Shown: piece after piece, positions 7,045-13,446 of the stretch
Layout: every line of letters begins with the position of its first letter
How positions within the stretch are numbered: position 1 is the stretch's first letter
Assembly (NCBI GenBank): GCA_013151365.1
Contig: JAADIK010000075.1
Span: 1-15,450, forward strand
Source of the DNA: Deltaproteobacteria bacterium
GTDB lineage: Bacteria; Desulfobacterota; Desulfobulbia; Desulfobulbales; Desulfobulbaceae
Direction: 5' to 3'
DNA: 15,450 nucleotides
Position numbers and translations under genes: made by a program
Notes under the pieces: model-generated
Database searches by the model: none
What the model was told of the DNA's origin: nothing
The model's input: the letters and a program-made list of their open reading frames with translations, nothing else

Positions 7045-8244
7045 TCACTTCTTCCGGCTCAGGGCCTGGATCTGCAGACGGAGGCTGTTCAGCTTGATAA
7101 AGCCGGTCGCATCGGCCTGGTTGTACACCTCGTCCTCTTCAAAGGTGGCAAAACTCTCGTGATAGAGCGAGTTGTCAGACTTGCGGCCCACGGGAATACA
7201 GTTGCCCTTGTACAGCTTGAGCCGCACCGTGCCGTTGACCGGGTGCTGGGTTTCGTCCATGGTCTTTTGCAGCAAGGCCATTTCCGGCGAAAACCAGAAA
7301 CCGTTGTAGATCAGCTCGGAATAGCGCGGTACCAGGGAGTCGCGGATGCGCAGAACCTCGCGGTCCATGGTGATCGTTTCCAGGTCGCGATGCGCGGTCC
7401 GCAGGATGGTGCCGCCCGGCGTTTCATAGACGCCGCGGGATTTCATGCCGACGAAGCGGTTTTCCACCATGTCCAGCCGGCCGATGCCGTTGTCGCCGCC
7501 CAGCCGGTTGAGGCGGGTCAGCAGCGCCACCGGGCCCAGGCGCTCGCCGTCGATGGCCACCGGGGTTCCCTGTTCAAAGCTCAGCTCCATGTAGGTCGGC
7601 TTGTCCGGCGCTTTTTCCGGGGATACCGAGAGTTTGAACATATCCTCTTCCGGTTCGTTCCACGGATTTTCCAGGATGCCGCCTTCAAAACTGATATGCA
7701 GCAGGTTTTCGTCGGAGCTGTAGGGCTTTTCCTTGGTAACCGGCACCGGAATGTCGTGTTCCTTGGCAAAGGCCAGCAGTTTCCCGCGGGAATCCAGGTC
7801 CCATATCCGCCAGGGCGCGATGATTTCCAGGCCCGGATTCAGGGCCAGGTAGGCCAGTTCGAAACGTACCTGGTCATTGCCCTTGCCGGTAGCGCCATGG
7901 CTGACGGCGCCGGCGTTTTCCGCCCCGGCGATGCGGACCTGTTCCCTGGCGATGAGCGGCCGGGCCAGTGAAGTGCCGAGCAGGTAGGAGCCCTCGTAGA
8001 TGGCGTTGGCCCGAAAGGCCGGAAAGATGAAGTCGCGGACAAACTCTTCCCGGAGATCCGAGATAATCACCTTCTCGGCCCCGGTGGCCATGCCCTTTTG
8101 CCGCACCGCCTCCCAGTCTTCATGCTGGCCGACGTCGGCGGCAAAGGCCACCACCGGGCAGCCATATTCCTCGATCAGCCATTTCAGAATGACCGAGGTA
8201 TCAAGGCCGCCGGAATAGGCAAGAACAATTTTATTGACACTCAT
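7045..8244 (-). CDS. argG: argininosuccinate synthase
   Basis: A 399-residue protein, the normal length. It joins citrulline and aspartate using ATP, in the cytoplasm. The N-terminal nucleotide-binding P-loop is clear (AYSGGLDTS, residues 9-17), followed by AFAADVGQ, then SHGATGKGNDQVRFE in the aspartate/citrulline-binding region, and SSDENLLHIS plus EGGILENP. The C-terminal part (about 365-395) has the oligomerisation tail. AGGA lies about 9 nt before the ATG, a serviceable ribosome binding site. It follows argF after a 51-bp gap and ends 3 nt before argH, the enzyme that uses its product. No frame break or missing motif is seen, in contrast with argH and argD on either side. Confidence 0.97.
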   Translation of the reverse strand: MSVNKIVLAYSGGLDTSVILKWLIEEYGCPVVAFAADVGQHEDWEAVRQKGMATGAEKVIISDLREEFVRDFIFPAFRANAIYEGSYLLGTSLARPLIAREQVRIAGAENAGAVSHGATGKGNDQVRFELAYLALNPGLEIIAPWRIWDLDSRGKLLAFAKEHDIPVPVTKEKPYSSDENLLHISFEGGILENPWNEPEEDMFKLSVSPEKAPDKPTYMELSFEQGTPVAIDGERLGPVALLTRLNRLGGDNGIGRLDMVENRFVGMKSRGVYETPGGTILRTAHRDLETITMDREVLRIRDSLVPRYSELIYNGFWFSPEMALLQKTMDETQHPVNGTVRLKLYKGNCIPVGRKSDNSLYHESFATFEEDEVYNQADATGFIKLNSLRLQIQALSRKK

Positions 8245-8295
8245 ATTTTATATCCTGTCGGGATGATCATATTTTTTTGCGCGAACCGCGAACCC

Positions 8296-9222
8296 TCAAG
8301 GCGTGTTGGTCCCGCCGATAAAGGATTCAAGGATGGCCATGTGGATATGCATCTTGTTTTCCGCCTGGTCAAAGGCCACGCACTGCGGCCCTTCCAGGAC
8401 CTCCTCGGTGATCTCTTCGCCCCGGTGCGCCGGCAGACAGTGGAGAACGGCCGCGTCCTTTTTGGCCCGGGCCAGCAGGTCCCGGTTCAGCTGAAAGGCC
8501 TGAAAGGCCTGCAGACGTTTTTGCTGTTCTTCTTCCTGACCCATGGAGGTCCAGACATCCACATTGATGACATCCGCGTCGGCAACCGCCTCCTCCGGGT
8601 CGTGCAGCAGGGTTATCGGCGCCGGCCCGCGCCGGCGTGAGGCTTCGAGGATGGCCGGGTCCGGTTCGTAGTCCGCCGGGCAGGCCAGGGTCAGCGGGAA
8701 GCCGAGCACCGATGCCGCCTCGATCCAGGAGTTGGCCATATTGTTGCCGTCGCCCAGCCAGACGATCTTCAGTTTTTCCGGCGCCCCCTTGTTCTCGATC
8801 ACGGTCATGATATCGCTTAAGATCTGGCAGGGATGGTACAGGTCGGTGAGGGCATTGATGACCGGCACTGTCGAATAGCGGGCCAGTTCCTCCACGATCT
8901 GCTGACCATAGGTGCGGACCACGATGGCGTCGACATAGCGGGCCAGCACCCGGGCCGTATCCTTGAGCGGTTCGCCGCGGGAGAGCTGCGATTCTTTTGA
9001 CGACATGAAGATGACCTGGCCGCCCAGGCCGTACATGGCGGCTTCAAAGGAAACCCTGGTCCGGGTGGACGGCTTGTTGAAGAGCAGGCTGACCCGGCGG
9101 CCGGCCAACTGCCGGTGGTGTATCTTCCGGGCCGTCTCCGCCTTGAGAACGATGGCCCGGTCTATGAGTGAGCTAAGCCGTTCTCTGCTCAAATCCTTGA
9201 GTGCTAACAGGTGGTTGTTCAT
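8296..9222 (-). CDS. argF: ornithine carbamoyltransferase
   Basis: A 308-residue protein, typical for the anabolic enzyme that makes citrulline from ornithine and carbamoyl phosphate. The carbamoyl-phosphate site is shown by FNKPSTRTRVSFE (STRTR at 52-56) and HPCQ (130-133). The ornithine side is shown by DVWTSMGQE (222-230, the SMG loop that separates it from aspartate transcarbamylase) and by HCLPAHRGEEI (261-271) with the catalytic Cys262. The ATG has only a weak GGA nearby. A 179-bp gap separates it from argD, the longest within the arginine genes, and it contains a possible internal promoter. The next gene, argG, uses its product citrulline. Confidence 0.97.
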   Translation of the reverse strand: MNNHLLALKDLSRERLSSLIDRAIVLKAETARKIHHRQLAGRRVSLLFNKPSTRTRVSFEAAMYGLGGQVIFMSSKESQLSRGEPLKDTARVLARYVDAIVVRTYGQQIVEELARYSTVPVINALTDLYHPCQILSDIMTVIENKGAPEKLKIVWLGDGNNMANSWIEAASVLGFPLTLACPADYEPDPAILEASRRRGPAPITLLHDPEEAVADADVINVDVWTSMGQEEEQQKRLQAFQAFQLNRDLLARAKKDAAVLHCLPAHRGEEITEEVLEGPQCVAFDQAENKMHIHMAILESFIGGTNTP

Positions 9223-9321
9223 AATCCATACTCTGAGTGCCAGGTACGGTCCGCCGGGCTCGGGCAGGGAGTTGTCTGAAGTATATACGCCTCCCCGGTT
9301 GCCGATGAACCAAAAAATTAA

Positions 9322-9349
9322 TTAATACAGAAAACGGACGGATTTGCAA
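9322..9349 (-). promoter_or_regulatory. possible internal promoter upstream of argF
   Basis: On the minus strand TTGCAA (9344-9349), a 16-nt spacer, and TATTAA (9322-9327) resemble a sigma70 -35/-10 pair in the AT-rich part of the argD-argF spacer, about 100 nt before the argF start. Matches are partial and such pairs arise by chance in AT-rich DNA. If real, it would let argF and downstream genes escape polarity from the broken argD. Confidence 0.25.
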
Positions 9350-9401
9350 AGGAATTTCGCTGCGGCCAGTCATTTCCGGAGTCCGGCATGGCCGGGCGGC
9401 T

Positions 9402-10605
9402 TTATGCCGTCAACTCCTCGAGGACGGCACCGAGCCTGTGGGTCAGGATGTCAATCTCTTCATCGTTGACAATCAGGGGTGGCACGAAGCGGAGAACCCG
9501 GTTGCCGGCAAAGTTGATCAGGACCCCCTGTTTAAAAAGCCGGTCGACGATTTCCGGACCCAGGTCGATGCCCTTTTCCGTGAGAATCAGGCCCCGCAGC
9601 AGGCCCCGGCCCCGGACACCCGTGGCCAGGTCGGGAAAGCGGTCCGCCACCTCCTGCAGTCCGGCCGTCAAATAACGACCTTTTTCGCGCACCGCGGCGA
9701 GGAACCCGTCGGCCAGCATGATTTTCATGGTGGCCACGGCCGCGGCCGCGGTCACCGGGTTGCCGCCGAAGGTGGAGGCGTGGGTGCCGGCGGTGAACGA
9801 GGCGGCGATGGCATCGGTGGTCAGCATGGCCCCGATGGGCAGGCCGTTGCCGAGGGCCTTGGCCAGGGTCATGATATCCGGAGTGATGCCCAGCTGTTCA
9901 TAGGCGAACAGGGTGCCGGTTCGGCCCATGCCGGTCTGGACCTCGTCAAAGATGAGCAGCAGGTCGTGCCGGTCGCAGAGCTCCCTGATCGCCTGCAGAT
10001 AGCCGGGTTCCAGGGGCCGGACCCCGGACTCGCCCTGCAGCGGCTCAGAGGATGGCGCAGGTGCGCTCGTTGACCAGGCCGGCAAGGGCGGCCGGGTCGC
10101 CGAATTCGGCATGGATAAAGCCATGGGGCAGCGGTTCGAATCCCCGGTGGAACCTGGTCTGGCCGGTGGCGGCCACCGTGGCCAGCGTCCGGCCGTGGAA
10201 GGAACCGGTCAGGGAAATAATTTCATAGCGCCCGGCATTGCTGTGAATCCGGGCCAGTTTGATGGCGGCCTCGTTGGCCTCGGCCCCCGAGTTGGCCATA
10301 AAGACCCGGTCGGCAAAGGAATTGGCCGTCAGCAGCTCGGCCAGTTCGATCTGGGGGATGGTGTGAAAGAGGTTGGAGACATGGACCAGCTCGCCGGCCT
10401 GCCTGCAGATCGCCTCGGTTATATCAGGATGACAGTGGCCCAGGGAGCAGACCGCGATGCCCGCCAGAAAATCAAGATATTCCTTGCCGTCCGCATCCCG
10501 GAGCCAGCAGCCCTTGCCGCTGACCATGGCGGCCGGAAACCGGTTGTAGGTTCCGATAAACACCTGATCACCTCTCGCTGTCCAAGCCGTATTCGTTGAC
10601 GTCAT
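9402..10605 (-). pseudogene. argD: acetylornithine aminotransferase, interrupted by a frameshift at about 10047-10053
   Basis: Two frames together give one ArgD of about 400 residues. The first part (ATG at 10605) has YLDFLAGIAVCSLGHCHP, SGAEANEAAIKLAR for the phosphate cup, and GSFHGRTLATVAATG; it stops at a TGA right after NERTCAIL. The second part, in the other frame, continues EPLQGESGVRP, FDEVQTGMGRTG (the Asp that contacts the PLP ring), LAKALGNGLPIGA (the Schiff-base lysine), and TFGGNPVTAAAA. ArgD transfers an amino group to N-acetylglutamate semialdehyde, and often serves in lysine synthesis as DapC. At the junction the normal TCAxxVEPxQGE would need one more codon, of which a single T remains; a 2-nt deletion restores the frame. 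The start overlaps the argB stop (ATGA, 10602-10605). Sequencing error cannot be ruled out. Confidence 0.9.
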
Positions 10606-11486
10606 TTGACAATCTCCGTGCCGATCCCTTCGTGGGTAAAAATTTCCAGCAGAATGGCGTGTTCCCGGCGGCCGTCCACGATATGCGTCTTGGTGACGCC
10701 GTTTTCCAGCGCCGACCGGCAGCAGCGCACCTTGGGGATCATGCCGCCGGAGATGACGCCGGACCGGATGAGATCGTCAACCTGGCCCGTATGGATCGTG
10801 GACAACAGGCCGCCGTTTTTGTTTTTGACGCCTTCGACATCGGTTAGCAGGATCAACTTGATCGCCTTCAGTTGCGCGGCAATGGCCCCGGCCACCAGGT
10901 CGGCGTTGATATTGTAGGCCCGGCCGTCCTCGCCCACGCCCACCGGGGCGATGACCGGGATGAAATCCTGTTCGTCGAGAGTATGCAGGATCTCGGGGTT
11001 GACGCGGGTTACCTCGCCCACCCGGCCGAGATCGATGAGTTCCGTCGGCCGGTTGTCGTCGTCGGGCTTGCTGTGGAGGGTCATTTTGCGGGCCTGCACC
11101 AGGTCGCCGTCGCGGCCCGACAGGCCGACCGCCTTGCCGCCGCAATGGTTGATCAGGCCGACGATCTCCTTGTTGACCTTGCCCACCAGCACCATCTCCA
11201 CCACGTCCATGGTCTCGCCGTCCGTGACCCGCATCCCCTGGACATAGTTGGGCGTAATCCGCATTTTTTCCAGGAAGCGGTTGATCTGCGGGCCGCCGCC
11301 ATGGACAATGACCGGATTGATGCCGATGTACTTCATCAGGATCATATCCAGGGCAAAGTTTTTTTTCAGCTCCTCGTCCACCATGGCATGGCCGCCATAC
11401 TTGATGACCACGGTTTTCTGGCTGAACTCCCGGATATAGGGCAAAGACTCAATAAGAACCTTGGCCTTGGCAACACCTTCGATCAT
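10602..11486 (-). CDS. argB: acetylglutamate kinase, arginine-sensitive type
   Basis: A 294-residue amino-acid kinase family protein that phosphorylates N-acetylglutamate. Seen: VVIKYGGHAM (26-35, with the catalytic Lys29), IVHGGGPQI (60-68), NINADLVAGAIA in the substrate region, LLTDVEGV, and GGMIPKV. The N-terminal helix MIEGVAKAKVLIESLPYIREF and the C-terminal AILLEIFTHEGIGTEIVK are the features that mark the hexameric, arginine-inhibited enzymes of this family, so feedback control by arginine is likely. GGAG (11495-11498) sits 8 nt before the ATG. It is the first gene of the minus-strand block and its stop overlaps the argD start. Upstream is a long structured leader and a promoter at 11800-11828. 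Confidence 0.97.
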   Translation of the reverse strand: MIEGVAKAKVLIESLPYIREFSQKTVVIKYGGHAMVDEELKKNFALDMILMKYIGINPVIVHGGGPQINRFLEKMRITPNYVQGMRVTDGETMDVVEMVLVGKVNKEIVGLINHCGGKAVGLSGRDGDLVQARKMTLHSKPDDDNRPTELIDLGRVGEVTRVNPEILHTLDEQDFIPVIAPVGVGEDGRAYNINADLVAGAIAAQLKAIKLILLTDVEGVKNKNGGLLSTIHTGQVDDLIRSGVISGGMIPKVRCCRSALENGVTKTHIVDGRREHAILLEIFTHEGIGTEIVK

Positions 11487-11531
11487 CTTTTTTTCTCCGG
11501 ACTGGTTGTTCTGCAGGCAAGATAATTTTTT

Positions 11532-11563
11532 TTAGTGTTACACTAATGTGGGCGATGCCCACA
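11532..11563. repeat. two adjacent perfect palindromes upstream of argB
   Basis: TTAGTGT-t-ACACTAA (11532-11546) is directly followed by TGTGGGC-gat-GCCCACA (11547-11563). Each has 7 paired bases and a very short loop. They lie 46-77 nt before the argB start, next to a run of T on the plus strand. They could be paired operator sites, RNA hairpins near the ribosome binding site, or a REP-type dispersed sequence; the GTGGGC/GCCCAC unit resembles repeats common in many bacterial genomes. Confidence 0.6.
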
Positions 11564-11600
11564 ACCCAAATCAACTTTCAGCGTATCTATTTCCAGGCTG

Positions 11601-11645
11601 TTAGGCTGTCGGCTGTTAGGGTAGGGCTAATAGCCTTCAGCCTAA
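11601..11645. repeat. nested inverted repeat (17-bp stem) in the argB leader
   Basis: The outer stem TTAGGCTG (11601-11608) pairs exactly with CAGCCTAA (11638-11645). The inner stem GGCTGTTAG (11611-11619) pairs with CTAATAGCC (11627-11635) with one G-T wobble. A 2-by-2 internal loop separates the stems, and a 7-nt loop caps the hairpin. The left side is also a short direct repeat of AGGCTGTT-like units from 11595. No U-tract follows in either direction, so it is not a simple terminator. Confidence 0.6.
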
Positions 11646-11799
11646 ACAACCTGCTGATTTACATAAATAAAACATGATCAATTTTCTTGTTTTATATGAT
11701 AGGAATTCAGGAGTAAGACACTAACTACAGCCGACAGGAATCGACACCTGCGATTTCCGGCCGGGCCGGATTTTCGACCGCAGCCGCAATTTTATTCAT

Positions 11800-11828
11800 T
11801 TTATACTCCCGGCGGCATAGACTGTAAA
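11800..11828 (-). promoter_or_regulatory. sigma70-type promoter for argB and the arg-lys-dap operon
   Basis: On the minus strand TTTACA (11823-11828) and TATAAA (11800-11805) are separated by exactly 17 nt, each matching five of six consensus positions. It is the best such pair I found on this strand of the divergent region. A 12-bp palindrome overlaps the -35. Confidence 0.55.
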
Positions 11829-11832
11829 CAGT
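11821..11832. promoter_or_regulatory. palindromic operator candidate over the -35 of the arg promoter
   Basis: ACTGT-AA-ACAGT is a perfect 5+5 palindrome covering the TTTACA -35 element on the minus strand, a position where a repressor would block RNA polymerase. It does not resemble the known ArgR box, so the regulator cannot be named. It may be chance in such a short sequence. Confidence 0.3.
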
Positions 11833-11877
11833 TCTCTGGCCTATCAATTTTTCCCGGACGACGGGCGTGCTAAGGTC

Positions 11878-11906
11878 TTTACTTTTCTCGGGTGAGCAGG
11901 TATAAT
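11878..11906 (+). promoter_or_regulatory. sigma70-type promoter for lptA-lptB-rpoN-ptsN
   Basis: TTTACT (11878-11883), a 17-nt spacer, and a consensus TATAAT (11901-11906) on the plus strand, about 60 nt before the lptA start. A weaker pair, TTGCAA (11916-11921) with TAAGAT (11938-11943), lies just downstream. The -35 faces the arg promoter -35 about 50 nt away, making a divergent pair. Confidence 0.55.
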
Positions 11907-11967
11907 TATCAATTCTTGCAAAAAACAAACCTGAAATTAAGATTTTTCAATTTTATTGGAGAGGAAT

Positions 11968-12504
11968 ATGGCAATTCGATCTCGAATCTTTCGCTATAGC
12001 CTGAATATGCTCCTGGTTGCGGGAATAATGTTTTTCGCCGGCGGCGCCGGCGCCGCCGGAAAATCATCCACCCCGATCCGCATTGAAGCCGATCGCATGG
12101 TCTCCCAGGAACAGACGAATTCGGTTCTTTTTACCGGCCATGTCGATGCCCGCCAGGGCGACCTCGTTATCAGGACCGACGAGATGACGGTCCTGTACGC
12201 CAAGAATAAGAACAAGACCGGCAAGGTCCGAAGCGGCTCCGGCAAGGTCCGGAAGCTGCTCTGCAAGGGCAATGTCGAGATCACCAAGGGCGACTGGCTG
12301 GGAACCGGTAAGCGCATGGAATATCTTGCCGCGGACCGCAAGATCATTCTGTCCGGCGGCGCCAAGGCCTGGCAGGGAAAGAATATGGTTGCCGGAAAGA
12401 CGATTACCTATTATCTCGACGAGGGGCGTTCCGTTGTTGAACAGAACAAGCGGGCCGGGGGCAGGGTGGAAGCGGTTATCCATCCCGAGTCGGATGCCAG
12501 GTAG
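11968..12504 (+). CDS. lptA: lipopolysaccharide transport periplasmic protein LptA (OstA-like domain)
   Basis: A 178-residue protein, normal for LptA, which bridges the periplasm and carries lipopolysaccharide from the inner-membrane LptBFGC complex to LptD. A Sec signal peptide is clear: basic start MAIRSRIFRYS, hydrophobic core LLVAGIMFFAGGAGA, and a likely cut before AGKSS or GKSS (residues 30-32). The mature part is a beta-jellyroll OstA domain: PIRIEADRMVSQ, VLFTGHVDARQGDLVIRTDEM, LCKGNVEITKG, and KIILSGGAKAWQGKNMVAGK. The ATG at 11968 follows GAGAGGAAT, a good ribosome binding site; a TTG four codons earlier is in frame but less likely. It is the first gene after the plus-strand promoter. 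LptC, often encoded just upstream, is not here because argB occupies that side in the opposite direction. Confidence 0.93.
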   Translation: MAIRSRIFRYSLNMLLVAGIMFFAGGAGAAGKSSTPIRIEADRMVSQEQTNSVLFTGHVDARQGDLVIRTDEMTVLYAKNKNKTGKVRSGSGKVRKLLCKGNVEITKGDWLGTGKRMEYLAADRKIILSGGAKAWQGKNMVAGKTITYYLDEGRSVVEQNKRAGGRVEAVIHPESDAR

Positions 12505-12562
12505 CGGCGGTCCGGAAACGGAGGTTCCTGTTCGAGACCGGGTCGGCGCCGCCGGGGCAACG

Positions 12563-13300
12563 ATGGAAGAGGCGGCTTCCTCACTCCTGGAAACCAGGGG
12601 CATTATCAAAGAATACCGCCGCCGGCGGGTCGTTGACCAGGTCAGCCTGCAGGTTCGGAGCGGCAAGGTTGTCGGCCTGCTGGGACCAAACGGCGCCGGC
12701 AAGACCACGACCTTCTATTCCATTGTCGGTTTTGTTCGGCCCGACGGCGGCAGTATCTATCTCGATGGTGAGGATATAACCGGCCTGCCTATTCATAAAC
12801 GGGCCAGAAAGGGGATTACCTACCTGGCCCAGGAGCCTTCCATTTTCAAGAAACTGACAGTCGAGGAAAACATCCGCATCGTCCTTGAGCCCCTGGGGCT
12901 GACCAAAAATGAAATTAGCAATCGTATCGAAGAGTTGATGGTTGAGTTGAAGATCGAACATCTGGCCGACAACAAGGGCCACGCCCTTTCCGGCGGTGAA
13001 CGCCGGCGGGTGGAAATAATGCGGGCCCTGGCCACCCGGCCGCGTTTTATTTTGCTGGATGAGCCGTTTGCCGGGGTCGATCCCCTTTCGCTTGCCGATC
13101 TGCAGCAGATTATCCGTGACCTGAAGAAAAAGGGACTCGGCATTCTTATCTCCGACCATAACGTACGGGAAACGTTGCAGGTCTGCGATTTCGCCTACAT
13201 CATGAGCAACGGCCAGATTCTCACCAGCGGGGTGGCCGAGGATATTATTGAAAGTGAAGTGGCCCGCAAGATGTACCTGGGCGCCAATTTCACCATGTGA
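12563..13300 (+). CDS. lptB: lipopolysaccharide export ABC transporter ATP-binding protein LptB
   Basis: A 245-residue ATPase that powers LPS extraction from the inner membrane through LptF and LptG. All nucleotide-binding motifs are present in order: Walker A GPNGAGKTTT (41-50), Q-loop Gln90 in YLAQEPSIF, signature LSGGERRR (142-149), Walker B FILLDEP (162-168) with Glu167, and H-loop His199 in ISDHNV. The segment EPSIFKKLTVEENI and the C-terminal MYLGANF are typical of LptB rather than of LivG-type proteins. The start at 12563 gives an N-terminus like known LptB proteins; the frame is open further upstream, including an ATG at 12494 that would overlap lptA, but neither site has a clear ribosome binding site. 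It follows lptA after 58 nt. Confidence 0.95.
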   Translation: MEEAASSLLETRGIIKEYRRRRVVDQVSLQVRSGKVVGLLGPNGAGKTTTFYSIVGFVRPDGGSIYLDGEDITGLPIHKRARKGITYLAQEPSIFKKLTVEENIRIVLEPLGLTKNEISNRIEELMVELKIEHLADNKGHALSGGERRRVEIMRALATRPRFILLDEPFAGVDPLSLADLQQIIRDLKKKGLGILISDHNVRETLQVCDFAYIMSNGQILTSGVAEDIIESEVARKMYLGANFTM

Positions 13301-13446
13301 GCCGGAGCACAGGGAACCGATGCCGAAAAGACCTCTTTCATCTTCTCCCCGCAGGCGCCGCGGAACCGGTTGCGTGGCGGCCCGGGGCCGCGTTTCCTGC
13401 CGCCGGTCTTCGGCTCTTCCTCTTCTTCCGGCAGCTGTTCTCTGAT

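Larger units (their letters stand above)
11487..11793 (-). promoter_or_regulatory. structured 5' leader of the arginine operon
   Basis: If transcription starts about 7 nt after the -10 at 11800-11805, the argB message has a leader of roughly 300 nt. Within it, in transcript order, are CTGTCGGCTGT (11727-11737), an AT-rich inverted repeat ATAAAACA/TGTTTTAT (11667-11674 with 11688-11695), a nested hairpin (11601-11645), and two adjacent palindromes (11532-11546 and 11547-11563), then the ribosome binding site. The 11-nt sequence at 11727-11737 is the exact reverse complement of 11606-11616, part of the 3' side of the nested hairpin, so two alternative folds are possible. I see no U-tract after any hairpin on this strand, so this is not a classic terminator-type attenuator. 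No known riboswitch class is recognised. Confidence 0.4.

Noticed and set aside
8272..8285. TTTTTTTGCGCGAA here and again at 15392-15405
   Set aside because: Half of the 14-mer is a homopolymer and flanking bases do not match. Two copies in 15 kb of spacer-rich DNA may be chance.
11725..11799. Minus-strand 24-codon leader ORF (MNKIAAAVENP...SCRL) with GGGAG 6 nt before its ATG
   Set aside because: The GGGAG and ATG fall within the spacer and -10 of a better-supported promoter (TTTACA-17-TATAAA), so they would not be transcribed from it. The peptide has only two scattered arginines, unlike an arginine attenuator. It remains a possibility if transcription starts further upstream.
13379..13396. 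GC-rich near-palindrome CGGCCCGGGGCCG upstream of rpoN as a terminator or operator
   Set aside because: There is no U-tract, and such strings are expected in DNA this rich in GC.
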